44,166 bases of DNA from Nitrospira sp. (lineage in GTDB: Bacteria; Nitrospirota; Nitrospiria; Nitrospirales; Nitrospiraceae). The DNA lies in contig JARFXQ010000013.1 of the NCBI GenBank assembly GCA_029194725.1, positions 66,611 to 110,776 on the forward strand, written 5' to 3'. The notes below the pieces were generated by a model. The model was not told where the DNA came from. It did no database searches and saw only the letters and a list, made by a program, of their open reading frames with translations. The number at the start of each line of letters is the position of its first letter. Within the stretch, counting starts at the first letter, position 1. The position numbers and the translations under genes were made by a program. Positions 16,627 to 25,124 of the stretch are shown here, piece after piece.

Positions 16627-17011
16627 CAAAGTCATCCTGCTGGGGAACCTCACCCGCAACCCTGAGCTCCGTTACACTCCGAGCGGGACACCGGTGGCGA
16701 GTTTCGGTCTGGCTGTAAGCCGTCGGTTTAAACAGGGTGAAGACCTGAAGGAAGAAGTCTGTTTTGTCGACATTGTGGTGTTCGGCAGACAGGCGGAGCA
16801 TTGCGGACAATATCTCAGTAAAGGCAACGGGGCGATCGTCGAAGGTCGGTTGCAGCAGCGCCGATGGGAAACGGAAGATGGGCAAAAACGCAGCAAGCAT
16901 GAAGTGGTCGCGCAGACCGTGACGTTCATGCCCAAACGCCAAGACGGTGGCACTGGCGCGGAACCTCCGATGTCCGACGAGCCCGGCTATGACATGAGTG
17001 AAGAAGGTTAA
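16613..17011 (+). CDS. ssb: Single-stranded DNA-binding protein
   Basis: 132 residues with a complete OB fold (FNKVILLGNLTRNPELRYTP; FVDIVVFGRQAE; GAIVEGRLQQRRWE). It binds ssDNA in replication and repair. The start is GTG 16613, with AGGAG 7 nt upstream, inside the rpsF 3' end. The C-terminal tail reads PGYDMSEEG: it is acidic but lacks the usual D-D-x-P-F tip that recruits partner proteins. That tip is the only unusual feature. It sits in the classic rpsF-ssb-rpsR order. Confidence 0.96.
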   Translation: MAGFNKVILLGNLTRNPELRYTPSGTPVASFGLAVSRRFKQGEDLKEEVCFVDIVVFGRQAEHCGQYLSKGNGAIVEGRLQQRRWETEDGQKRSKHEVVAQTVTFMPKRQDGGTGAEPPMSDEPGYDMSEEG

Positions 17012-17035
17012 TGACAGGACCATGAGGAGGCGGTG

Positions 17036-17290
17036 ATGGATCGAGGCGAGAGCGAACGTGGTGGAGGCGGGGGACGGTTATTTCAACGGAGACGTCCCTG
17101 CCGATTTTGTTTGGATAAAGTGCCGATCGATTTCAAGGATGTCGGACTCCTTCGGAATTTTTTGACGGAGCGAGGAAGGATCGTTCCGCGCCGCATTTCA
17201 GGGAATTGCATGCGTCATCAGCGTGAACTGACGGTGGCCGTCAAGCGGGCTCGGCATATCGCCATCATCAGCTTTGCCGAGGAGCGATAG
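17036..17290 (+). CDS. rpsR: 30S ribosomal protein S18
   Basis: About 84 residues. It shows the S18 core [35 protein letters not shown] and the C-terminal [18 protein letters not shown]. The CxxC (CRFC) is retained, suggesting a zinc-binding form. ATG 17036 is used because GAGGAGG (17024-17030) is optimally spaced; GTG 17033 is too close. rplI, often next in this operon, is not found here; a YceD-like gene follows. Confidence 0.96.
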   Translation: MDRGESERGGGGGRLFQRRRPCRFCLDKVPIDFKDVGLLRNFLTERGRIVPRRISGNCMRHQRELTVAVKRARHIAIISFAEER

Positions 17291-17352
17291 CGAACGTGAT
17301 CGTCAATTTCGATGTGCCGGGGTGGGGCTGCGGCCCGGTGCCGAGGATGACC

Positions 17353-17946
17353 ATGGATGTATTGACACCGAAAATCGCGGACATCACGGACGAAGGTCTT
17401 TCCTTGTCGGGGGACCTGACGGGAGAAGAGTTGGGACTGACGGATACGGGTGTGTCCATCCAGGGAAGCATGGCGGTCGGACTGGATCTTCGAGCGATTG
17501 AACGTACCATCTATGTCACCGGAGTCGTGGAAGGAACGGCCGTCCGCCAATGCGTGCGGTGCCTCAAAGATTTTGACGACCCACTGGCGTTTTCGTTACG
17601 TGTGGCCTATGAGCGTGAGGCCAAAGCGACGAGTGCCGCCGCAAAGCGAGACGATCCACGGAAGGGGAAGCCGGCAGCGCCTCCGGAGGGCGAAGCAGAA
17701 GAGCAGAACGACGATCTCTACTACTTTACGGGTGATCATCTGGAATTGGGGCCGATGCTGCGGGAGCAATTGATTCTAGCTTCTCCCATGCACCCGCTCT
17801 GTTCCGAGGACTGCCGCGGACTCTGTGCTCGTTGCGGGAAAGATCTGAATGAGGGCGCTTGCCGTTGCGGTGAAGAGCCGACGGGGAGCCCCTTTCAGGT
17901 GTTGCGCACTATGAAAGACAAGCTGAGGGACCCTGATGAGCGCTGA
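17353..17946 (+). CDS. yceD: YceD/DUF177-family metal-binding protein
   Basis: About 197 residues. The N-terminal half (DEGLSLSGDLTGEELGL) resembles YceD beta strands. A first CxxC (CVRC) and a C-terminal cysteine cluster (CSEDCRGLCARCGKDL, CRCG) are typical of the family. YceD is encoded beside rpmF in many bacteria and is implicated in 23S rRNA handling in plants and E. coli. The start is uncertain: ATG 17353 matches the family N-terminus, but ATG 17347 and GTG 17296 are in frame. An Ala/Pro/Glu-rich insert lies before the second half. Confidence 0.85.
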   Translation: MDVLTPKIADITDEGLSLSGDLTGEELGLTDTGVSIQGSMAVGLDLRAIERTIYVTGVVEGTAVRQCVRCLKDFDDPLAFSLRVAYEREAKATSAAAKRDDPRKGKPAAPPEGEAEEQNDDLYYFTGDHLELGPMLREQLILASPMHPLCSEDCRGLCARCGKDLNEGACRCGEEPTGSPFQVLRTMKDKLRDPDER

Positions 17947-17981
17947 GCAGTGGTCCGAATCGAGCGAAAGAAGGAGTCATC

Positions 17982-18167
17982 ATGCCCAATCCCAAACATA
18001 AACATTCACGGGCGAGGCGCGACAAGCGCCGTACTCAAAAACTGCGCATGACCCCGCCAGGAATGGCCGTGTGCCCACAGTGTCATGAACTCAAGCTGCC
18101 GCATTATACCTGTTTGAATTGTGGCACCTACAAGGGCAAGGCGGTCATTCAAGTCGAAGAGGCGTGA
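17982..18167 (+). CDS. rpmF: 50S ribosomal protein L32
   Basis: 61 residues, full length. The basic N-terminus is MPNPKHKHSRARRDKRR, followed by a zinc-ribbon CPQC...CLNC (about residues 31-47) and GTYKGKAVI. AAGGAG lies about 6 nt before the ATG. The yceD-rpmF-plsX-fab order is widely conserved and couples ribosome and membrane lipid synthesis. Confidence 0.97.
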   Translation: MPNPKHKHSRARRDKRRTQKLRMTPPGMAVCPQCHELKLPHYTCLNCGTYKGKAVIQVEEA

Positions 18168-18283
18168 GCAGGTTGTACAAGTCGGTCCATTGCGCGAGTT
18201 TCCCAGCACGTCTGACGTGAGCCTAGGGGGCGACGCGTGTTCAGCCAGTTATTCCAACGCCATCCGTGAGTACGCCATCTCGC

Positions 18284-19303
18284 ATGAGGATCGCGCTCGA
18301 CGCGGTAGGCGGTGACCATGGTCCCGCACCCTGTGTCGAGGGTGCTCTTTGGGCTGTGAAAGAGTTTGACCTCGATGTCGTTCTCGTCGGCGACGAGACC
18401 GCCTTGAGACAGGAATGTGAACGCCAATCCTGTCACGATTCCCGCCTCACCATTCGGCATGCGTCCCAGGTCGTTGAAATGCACGAGTCGCCCGCCATCG
18501 TCGCTCGGAAAAAGCGGGACTCGTCGATCTGGGTTGCGACCGAGTTGGTCAAGAACGGTCACGCGGACGCGGTCGTGAGTCCCGGCAACACGGGCGCGAG
18601 CATGGTGGCGTCGTTCTTTGTGTTGGGACTGATGAAGGGAGTGGAGAGGCCGGCGATTGCCACCAGCCTGCCGACGTTGAGTGGGGAAGCGATCATGCTC
18701 GATGTGGGGGCCAACGTCGACTGCACCGCCAAACATCTTGAGCAGTTCGCCTTGATGGGCAATGAATATGGGAAGCATCTGCTCAGAAAACCGAATCCCC
18801 GTGTCGGCCTTCTGAGCATCGGCGAAGAAGACAGCAAGGGCAACGAAGTCACCAAAGAGGCGTTCAAGCTCCTCAAAGGCAGTTCGATGAACTTTGTTGG
18901 GAATATCGAGGGGCGCGACGTGTACAGTGGCATTGCGGATATCGTTGTCTGCGACGGGTTTATCGGCAACGTCGCCTTGAAGATTTCCGAAGGTGTGGCG
19001 GAGATGATCAAGCGACTGTTGCTCAAGGAAATCTCGGGCCACTTCCTTGGCCGACTTGCCTATCCCCTGATCTCCGGGCCTCTCATGAACCTGAAGCGGA
19101 AAATCGACTATGCCGAATTCGGCGGTGCCCCGCTTCTGGGTGTCAATGGGATTACGATGATTTGTCATGGTCGATCGTCGGCCAAGGCCATCAAGAATGC
19201 GGTCCGACGAGCGAAGGGCATGGCTGAAGGCGGCGTGCGAGAGCTGATTCAGCGCGATATTGAAGAGAGTCGCTCCCGTCCATCTATGGAACTGGAGATA
19301 TGA
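18284..19303 (+). CDS. plsX: Phosphate acyltransferase PlsX
   Basis: About 339 residues starting MRIALDAVGGDHGP. It converts acyl-ACP and phosphate to acyl-phosphate for phospholipid synthesis. The conserved blocks VSPGNTGASMVAS, MLDVGANVDC, GLLSIGEEDSKGN and VCDGFIGNVALK are present. GTG 18266 in frame would add six residues; neither start has a clear Shine-Dalgarno. The stop overlaps the fabH ATG (ATGA), showing coupling. Confidence 0.96.
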   Translation: MRIALDAVGGDHGPAPCVEGALWAVKEFDLDVVLVGDETALRQECERQSCHDSRLTIRHASQVVEMHESPAIVARKKRDSSIWVATELVKNGHADAVVSPGNTGASMVASFFVLGLMKGVERPAIATSLPTLSGEAIMLDVGANVDCTAKHLEQFALMGNEYGKHLLRKPNPRVGLLSIGEEDSKGNEVTKEAFKLLKGSSMNFVGNIEGRDVYSGIADIVVCDGFIGNVALKISEGVAEMIKRLLLKEISGHFLGRLAYPLISGPLMNLKRKIDYAEFGGAPLLGVNGITMICHGRSSAKAIKNAVRRAKGMAEGGVRELIQRDIEESRSRPSMELEI

Positions 19304-20274
19304 AAGCCTGGATTGCCGGAACCGGTTCCTACGCGCCTGCCAGGGTCCTGACGAATGCGGATCTCGAACGGATGGTCGCCACCTCCGATGAATGGATTCG
19401 AGAGCGGACAGGTATTTGCGAGCGGCGTATCGCAGCTGTCGGAGAGGCCTGTTCGGATTTGGCGGTTCAGGCCGGGAAGCGAGCGTTGACCGCGGCTGGT
19501 CTGGCGGCAACCGATCTCGACATGATTTTGGTTGCCACCTGTACGGGCGATTATCCTCTCCCTGCAACGGCTTGTCTCGTCCAGCATCAACTCGGCGCAA
19601 CCAAAGCCGCAGCATGCGATCTTTCGGCTGCCTGCTGCGGGTTTGTCTATGCGCTTTCGGTGGCGGATGCGTATGTTAAAAGCGGGATGCGCCATGTCCT
19701 GGTGATCGGATCGGAGGTGATGTCGGCCATTATCGATTGGACCGATCGGAACACCTGCGTGCTGTTCGGGGATGGGGCTGGTGCGGTCGTCGTCAGTGCA
19801 AGCGATGGACAACGAGGGATCCTGTCCACTCATCTTCGATCCGACGGCGCGCTCTGCGAGCTGATCATGGTGCCGGGGGGAGGCTCACGAACTCCACCAT
19901 CCGAAAAAGTGCTTGCCGAACGCCTGCAGTACATCAAAATGAAGGGGAACGAGACATTCAAAGTGGCGGTTCGCACCTTGGAAGAGATCGCTCGCGCAAC
20001 CCTTTCGGCCAATGGCCTCAGGGTGGAGGATCTTGATCTGTATGTGCCGCACCAAGCCAATGTACGAATTCTGAAGGCGGTGATGGCTCGGCTAGGGCTT
20101 CCGATCGAAAAGGTGGTCCTGAACCTCGATCGGTATGGGAATACCTCGGCGGCGTCTATTCCTATTGCTTTGGATGAAGCGGTTCGCGAGGGGCGTATCA
20201 AGGATGGCTCGCTGGTGATGCTCGGGGCGTTTGGGGCAGGATTAACCTGGGCTTCTGCGATCATCCGATGGTAG
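19300..20274 (+). CDS. fabH: Beta-ketoacyl-ACP synthase III
   Basis: 324 residues. It starts fatty-acid synthesis by condensing acetyl-CoA (or another primer) with malonyl-ACP. The Cys-His-Asn triad is visible: C in LSAACCGFVYAL (near residue 112), H in VPHQANVRI and N in YGNTSAAS. GAFGAGLTWAS is at the C-terminus. Start coupled to plsX. Confidence 0.97.
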   Translation: MKAWIAGTGSYAPARVLTNADLERMVATSDEWIRERTGICERRIAAVGEACSDLAVQAGKRALTAAGLAATDLDMILVATCTGDYPLPATACLVQHQLGATKAAACDLSAACCGFVYALSVADAYVKSGMRHVLVIGSEVMSAIIDWTDRNTCVLFGDGAGAVVVSASDGQRGILSTHLRSDGALCELIMVPGGGSRTPPSEKVLAERLQYIKMKGNETFKVAVRTLEEIARATLSANGLRVEDLDLYVPHQANVRILKAVMARLGLPIEKVVLNLDRYGNTSAASIPIALDEAVREGRIKDGSLVMLGAFGAGLTWASAIIRW

Positions 20275-20360
20275 CGAACGATCAGGTCATGATCCAGGCC
20301 CGTTCGGATGTTGGCCCCTATAGCTTGTGGAAAGACGTCGGCTTGTAAAAACTTTTCTCG

Positions 20361-20389
20361 TTGACTTTACACGGGATTTCGAAGATATC
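20361..20389 (+). promoter_or_regulatory. Weak candidate promoter for fabD
   Basis: TTGACT (20361-20366), 17 nt, then GATATC (20384-20389). If used, transcription would begin within a few bases of the fabD ATG (20399), giving a leaderless message; no Shine-Dalgarno is seen before fabD. The -10 match is poor. Confidence 0.35.
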
Positions 20390-20398
20390 TAACGCCCC

Positions 20399-21334
20399 AT
20401 GACTCTAGGAATCGGGCTTGTTTTCCCAGGACAGGGATCCCAGTCAGTCGGGATGGGGAAGGCGCTCTACGATGCGCATCCTTTGCTGAAACCCATCTAT
20501 GATGAGGCTTCTACGGTCTTGGGATACGATGTTGCGGAGTTGTGCTTTGCCGGGCCGGCCGAGCGACTCAACCGAACAGAATTCACCCAGCCGGCCCTGC
20601 TCGTGAGCAGTGTGGCCGCTTTGAAACTGTTTGAGCCGGTCGGGATCAAGCCGATTGCGGTGGCGGGTCATAGTCTGGGCGAATACTCCGCGCTGGTTGC
20701 GGCAGGCGGCGTATCCTTCCGCGATGCCGTTGGTCTGGTTCAGAAACGGGGACGCTACATGTCCGAAGCCGTGGCTCCCGAAACCGGTCTCGTGGCGGCT
20801 CTGTTGGGCTTGACCACTGAGGTTGTCAAAGAAGTCTGTCATAGAGCGTCGTCCGTCGGAATCGTCGCCCCAGCGAACTTCAACTCCGCCGGGCAGGTGG
20901 TGATTGCCGGTGAAAAGGCGGCGGTGGAACGAGCCATTGAATTGGCCAAAGGACAAGGTTGTAAGAAAGCCATCCCATTGCCGGTCAGTGTGCCGGTTCA
21001 TACCCCATTGATGCAGCAAGCCGCCGATCGATTGACGAAAGATTTGGCCACGGTTCGATGGTCGGACCTCAGTGCCCCGCTGGTGAATAACGCTGAGGCG
21101 AGAGCCATCAGTCGGGCAGACGAGATCCAACCGTCATTGGTTCGTCAGCTGCCCTCTTCTGTCCTATGGGAAAATACTGTGCAAACAATGGGAAGGATGG
21201 GCGTCAGAACGTTTGTAGAAATCGGCCCTGGTACCGTACTGACCGGCTTGATCAGACGAATTCTGCCTGATGCGAAACTGTTGAATGTGAACGATCCGAA
21301 GTCGTTGGACGCGACCGTCAAGGCGGTCAGCTAA
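20399..21334 (+). CDS. fabD: Malonyl-CoA:ACP transacylase
   Basis: 311 residues. It loads malonyl groups on ACP. It shows LVFPGQGSQSVGMGK at the N-terminus, the nucleophile elbow AGHSLGEYSAL (Ser near residue 91), and PVSVPVHTPLM with the catalytic His. The 124-bp gap from fabH has no gene and no Shine-Dalgarno, but a weak promoter-like pair. Confidence 0.97.
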   Translation: MTLGIGLVFPGQGSQSVGMGKALYDAHPLLKPIYDEASTVLGYDVAELCFAGPAERLNRTEFTQPALLVSSVAALKLFEPVGIKPIAVAGHSLGEYSALVAAGGVSFRDAVGLVQKRGRYMSEAVAPETGLVAALLGLTTEVVKEVCHRASSVGIVAPANFNSAGQVVIAGEKAAVERAIELAKGQGCKKAIPLPVSVPVHTPLMQQAADRLTKDLATVRWSDLSAPLVNNAEARAISRADEIQPSLVRQLPSSVLWENTVQTMGRMGVRTFVEIGPGTVLTGLIRRILPDAKLLNVNDPKSLDATVKAVS

Positions 21335-21409
21335 TACCAGACCGTCCGCGTGGAAAACCAGGTGACGAATTCCCCTCAGCCTGTTAACGTATCGTCTGAA
21401 AGGTCTGCG

Positions 21410-22153
21410 ATGTCACTACAAGGAAAAACCGCCATTGTGACCGGAGCCGCACAAGGCATCGGTCGGGCCATTGCCGAATGCCTCGCCCAAACGGGTGCCG
21501 ATATTGCCGTAGCCGATCTGGACCCAGACCGCTCCGTGGAAACGGTTGCATCCGTCGAAAAGCTCGGGCGGAAGGCTCTGAACTTAAAAGTCAACGTGGC
21601 CGATGCCAATGAAACCAAGGCGATGGTTGAGCAAGTCCTGAAGGCTTGGGGGAAAGTGGACATCCTCGTCAACAACGCCGGTATCACTCGTGACGGCCTG
21701 TTGCTACGGATGAAGGAGGAAGATTGGAATCTGGTGCTTCAGATCAACTTAAACGGTACGTTTAACTGCACAAAGGCGGTCTTGCAGCCGATGACCAAGC
21801 AACGGTATGGTCGTATCGTCAACATCGCCTCGATCGTCGGGGTGATCGGGAATGCGGGGCAGGCAAATTACTCGGCTTCGAAGGCGGCCGTCATCGGGTT
21901 TACAAAAACGGTTGGACGGGAATATGCCAGCCGTAACGTCACGGTGAATGCGGTAGCGCCCGGTTTCATCGATACGGCCATGACCCATGGGCTACCGGCT
22001 GATGTAAAAGAAACTTTGCTGAAACAAATCCCGTTGGGGAGGTTGGGTCTGCCGACCGATGTTGCGGCGGCCGTGCGATTTTTGGTGTCCGAGGATGCGG
22101 CTTACATCACCGGCCATGTCTTGCACGTGAACGGCGGGATGTTGATGGTATGA
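21410..22153 (+). CDS. fabG: 3-oxoacyl-ACP reductase
   Basis: 247 residues, a short-chain dehydrogenase. It has NAD(P)-binding TGAAQGIGRAIA, the NNAG motif, the catalytic Ser in NIASIVG and Tyr-Lys in YSASK, and the C-terminal GHVLHVNGGM. It reduces 3-ketoacyl-ACP in elongation. ATG 21410 matches the family length and has AAAGGT upstream; an in-frame GTG at 21350 would add 20 atypical residues. Confidence 0.96.
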   Translation: MSLQGKTAIVTGAAQGIGRAIAECLAQTGADIAVADLDPDRSVETVASVEKLGRKALNLKVNVADANETKAMVEQVLKAWGKVDILVNNAGITRDGLLLRMKEEDWNLVLQINLNGTFNCTKAVLQPMTKQRYGRIVNIASIVGVIGNAGQANYSASKAAVIGFTKTVGREYASRNVTVNAVAPGFIDTAMTHGLPADVKETLLKQIPLGRLGLPTDVAAAVRFLVSEDAAYITGHVLHVNGGMLMV

Positions 22154-22243
22154 AAACGTGGAATTGCGTGGATATACGGCCGTCACAGATCCCCATGTGG
22201 CGGTGCAGTGAGACTCATACCGGGGAAGGAGGTAGTCATAGCG

Positions 22244-22477
22244 ATGGCAACTGTTGAAGAGCGAGTCAAGAAGATTATTGCTGAGCAGCTTGGTGTGGAA
22301 GAGGATGAGGTGACGCCGGAGGCCTCCTTCGTTGAAGATCTCGGGGCTGATTCGCTCGATACCGTCGAGCTGGTCATGGCGCTGGAGGAAGAGTTTTCGA
22401 TCGAAATTCCCGATGAGGATGCGGAGAAAATCCTGACCGTTGGAAAGGCCCTGGACTACATCAAGGAAAAATCCTAG
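22244..22477 (+). CDS. acpP: Acyl carrier protein
   Basis: 77 residues, acidic, four-helix ACP. The phosphopantetheine site is Ser in [12 protein letters not shown]. Strong AAGGAGGT (22226-22233) about 10 nt before ATG 22244 fixes the start; an upstream TTG in frame is rejected. It carries growing acyl chains for the surrounding fab enzymes. Confidence 0.97.
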   Translation: MATVEERVKKIIAEQLGVEEDEVTPEASFVEDLGADSLDTVELVMALEEEFSIEIPDEDAEKILTVGKALDYIKEKS

Positions 22478-22479
22478 GC

Positions 22480-23739
22480 ATGACGGGTAGATCTGATCAC
22501 GCAGCGCGGCGCGTTGTGGTCACCGGTCTTGGGTTGGTGACACCGTTGGGCACGGGTGTCGAAAAGACGTGGAAGGCGATCTGCGCCGGTGAATCCGGAA
22601 TCGGTCGAATCACCAGATTTGATCCGACGGGATATGACGCACAAATTGCAGGTGAGGTGAAAGATTTTGATCCTGCTCGGTTCATCGAAAAGAAAGACAT
22701 CAAGAAGATGGACCCGTTCATCCACTATGCCGTGGGCGCCGCCCAGTTGGCCGTGGATGATTCCGGTCTGAAAATAAAGCCGGAGGAGGCCACGAGGGTC
22801 GGTGTGTACATCGGCTCCGGGATCGGCGGGCTCGGATCGATCGAGCATTACCATGATGTGCTCAGAAGCAAGGGGCCGGGACGGGTTTCGCCGTTTTTCA
22901 TTCCCATGACCATCATCAATTTGGCGTCCGGGCAGGTAGCGATTCGGATCGGAGCCAAAGGCCCTAACTCCTGTGCTGTGACGGCTTGCGCCACGGGCAA
23001 TCATTGCATTGGGGATGCGTACCGCCTGATTCAACGAGGTGAGGCCGATGTCATGGTGGCCGGCGGTGCCGAGGCGGCGGTCACTCCGCTCGGTGTGGCG
23101 GGATTCGCAGCGGCCAAGGCATTGTCGTTCCGAAATCACGAACCGACGAAGGCGAGCCGGCCGTTCGACAAGGACCGAGATGGATTTGTGCTGGGCGAGG
23201 GGGCGGGGGTCGTGGTGATTGAGGAACTGGAACATGCCCTTCGGCGTGGGGTCAGAATGTACGGCGAAATCATCGGGTACGGGATGAACAGCGATGCCTA
23301 CCACATTACGGCCCCACCGGAAGAAGGCGAGGGGGCCGTTCGTTGCATGGAATTGGCTCTCAAAGATGCGGGAATCAATCGCGACCAGATCGGGTATATC
23401 AATGCGCACGGCACGTCGACGATGGCCGATGCCATTGAGACCCGAGCGATCAAACGGGTGTTCGGGGAACAGGCATTTCGAATTCCGGTCAGCTCGACCA
23501 AGTCCATGACAGGGCATCTCCTCGGAGCTGCGGGCGGGATCGAAGCCGTCTTCAGTCTTCTGACCCTGTTTCACGGCATGCTTCCCCCCACGATCAATCT
23601 GGATAATCCGGATCCGGCCTGTGATTTGGATTATGTTCCCAATAAGGCACGACCTGCCGCCATTCAAACGGCGTTGTCGAACTCCTTTGGATTCGGGGGA
23701 GTGAATGCTTGTTTGATCTTCAAGAGACTGGACGCCTAG
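22480..23739 (+). CDS. fabF: Beta-ketoacyl-ACP synthase II
   Basis: 419 residues, full length. The catalytic Cys is in VTACATGNHCIG and the His residues in NAHGTST and TGHLLGAAG. GFGGVNACLIFK is at the C-terminus. It elongates acyl-ACP, including the unsaturated branch. It starts two bases after the acpP stop, a common tightly linked pair. Confidence 0.97.
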   Translation: MTGRSDHAARRVVVTGLGLVTPLGTGVEKTWKAICAGESGIGRITRFDPTGYDAQIAGEVKDFDPARFIEKKDIKKMDPFIHYAVGAAQLAVDDSGLKIKPEEATRVGVYIGSGIGGLGSIEHYHDVLRSKGPGRVSPFFIPMTIINLASGQVAIRIGAKGPNSCAVTACATGNHCIGDAYRLIQRGEADVMVAGGAEAAVTPLGVAGFAAAKALSFRNHEPTKASRPFDKDRDGFVLGEGAGVVVIEELEHALRRGVRMYGEIIGYGMNSDAYHITAPPEEGEGAVRCMELALKDAGINRDQIGYINAHGTSTMADAIETRAIKRVFGEQAFRIPVSSTKSMTGHLLGAAGGIEAVFSLLTLFHGMLPPTINLDNPDPACDLDYVPNKARPAAIQTALSNSFGFGGVNACLIFKRLDA

Positions 23740-23752
23740 CGCGTATGCCACA

Positions 23753-24460
23753 ATGACGCCGGCTTCGCCGGCCGATTCTTCTCCCGCCATATCGAACTAT
23801 CGATTCACGAATCCGAGTCTCTTGACGGAGGCTCTGACCCACAAATCCTACGTGAATGAGCGTCGAGAGCCAGGTCGAAAACATAACGAACGGCTTGAGT
23901 TCTTGGGGGATGCCGTGTTGTCGCTCGTCGTGAGCGATTATCTTGCGAAGCGGTATCCTGAGTTGAGCGAAGGAGCCCTCTCAAAACTCAAAGCCAAACT
24001 CGTGAGTGAAACGCCGTTGGCGAATGCCGCCAGGCGTCTTGATCTCGGAACTCATCTGAAGCTTGGTCGAGGCGAAGAACTCTCGAATGGGAGGGCCAAG
24101 GCCTCACTGTTGGCTGATGCGTTTGAAGCCGTCATTGCGGCCGTCTATCTTGATGGAGGTCTTGAGGTGAGTCGAAACTTCCTCATTGAGGCACTGACCG
24201 ATGAACTACGCCACATCGATGTTCTGCAAGAAAAACCGGGGGGAGATGATTATAAGACGCGCTTCCAAGAATGGTGTCAAAAACAGTATGAGCTGTTGCC
24301 TCGGTATGTGATTGTACGCGAAACCGGTCCGGATCACCAAAAGGTGTTTGACGTTGAAGTGCGTGTGAATGACAGGGTTTTCGGGATCGGCCGAGGATAC
24401 AGCAAGAAGGAAGCGGAACAGGAGGCGGCGCAACGAGCGCTGGAGCAGTCTGAGCGGTAA
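23753..24460 (+). CDS. rnc: Ribonuclease III
   Basis: 235 residues. It has the RNase III signature NERLEFLGDAVLSLVV, a second acidic site (DAFEAVIAAVYLDGG) and a C-terminal dsRNA-binding domain (KTRFQEWCQ..., GRGYSKKEAEQEAAQRALEQ). It processes rRNA precursors and double-stranded RNA. It follows fabF as in the conserved acpP-fabF-rnc arrangement. No strong Shine-Dalgarno is seen. Confidence 0.97.
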   Translation: MTPASPADSSPAISNYRFTNPSLLTEALTHKSYVNERREPGRKHNERLEFLGDAVLSLVVSDYLAKRYPELSEGALSKLKAKLVSETPLANAARRLDLGTHLKLGRGEELSNGRAKASLLADAFEAVIAAVYLDGGLEVSRNFLIEALTDELRHIDVLQEKPGGDDYKTRFQEWCQKQYELLPRYVIVRETGPDHQKVFDVEVRVNDRVFGIGRGYSKKEAEQEAAQRALEQSER

Positions 24461-24518
24461 GGGCGAGTCCATGCTAAGATAATCGACACTGTCACGTGAA
24501 AGACATGGGAGGGGGGTC

Positions 24519-25124
24519 ATGCTGAAGCAACCCGAGTGGCGAATATTGATGGGAGCGGTATTAGCGGTCAGTCTATCAGTCTCAGGTAACGCGCCGGTTG
24601 TCGCGGCTGATAGCGAGCAGGCGTCCAAGACTGAAACACCGAAAGGATCGAGGGCGATCATCAAGACGAAATTCGGTGATATCGAAATCAAGTTCTATCC
24701 GGATGTCGCGCCAAAGCATGTGGAGAATTTTATCAAGTTAGCAAAGTCCGGATTTTACAATGGAACAATTTTCCACCGTGTCATTCCCGGTTTCATGATT
24801 CAAGGCGGAGATCCTAATACAAAGGACACGCTTAAAAAGGACATCTATGGGCAGGGTGGCCCCGGCCATACAATCAAGGCGGAGTTCAGCGATATCCCGC
24901 ACAAGCGTGGCATTGTTTCTATGGCCAGAGCAGCCGATCCTGATACGGCCGGCTCCCAATTTTTCATCGTGGTGGAGGATTCACGGTTTCTGGATCGCAA
25001 ATACACCGTTTTTGGCGAAGTGACGAAGGGGATCGGTGTCGCCGATAAGATCGTCAACCTGCCTCGCGATGAACGGGATAATCCGAGGGAGCGAGTGGAA
25101 ATGACGGTCACGATTGTGGAATAG
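24519..25124 (+). CDS. Periplasmic cyclophilin-type peptidyl-prolyl isomerase
   Basis: 201 residues. A signal peptide of about 30 residues ends VVAAD. The cyclophilin domain follows: AIIKTKFGDIEIKFYPD, FHRVIPGFMIQGGD, with active-site Arg and Phe/Met, then ISMARA-like IVSMARAADPDTAGSQFFI and FGEVTKG. It catalyses proline isomerisation during folding of exported proteins. GGAGGGGGG lies before the ATG. The 3' end overlaps the convergent stress-protein gene by 17 bases. Confidence 0.94.
   Translation: MLKQPEWRILMGAVLAVSLSVSGNAPVVAADSEQASKTETPKGSRAIIKTKFGDIEIKFYPDVAPKHVENFIKLAKSGFYNGTIFHRVIPGFMIQGGDPNTKDTLKKDIYGQGGPGHTIKAEFSDIPHKRGIVSMARAADPDTAGSQFFIVVEDSRFLDRKYTVFGEVTKGIGVADKIVNLPRDERDNPRERVEMTVTIVE

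Noticed and set aside
18149..19615. 488-codon open frame antisense to plsX and fabH
   Set aside because: It lies entirely opposite well-supported genes, has no family motif and no ribosome-binding site; a GC-driven shadow frame.
22474..23790. 438-codon open frame antisense to fabF
   Set aside because: Mirrors the codons of a conserved gene and shows no recognisable domain.
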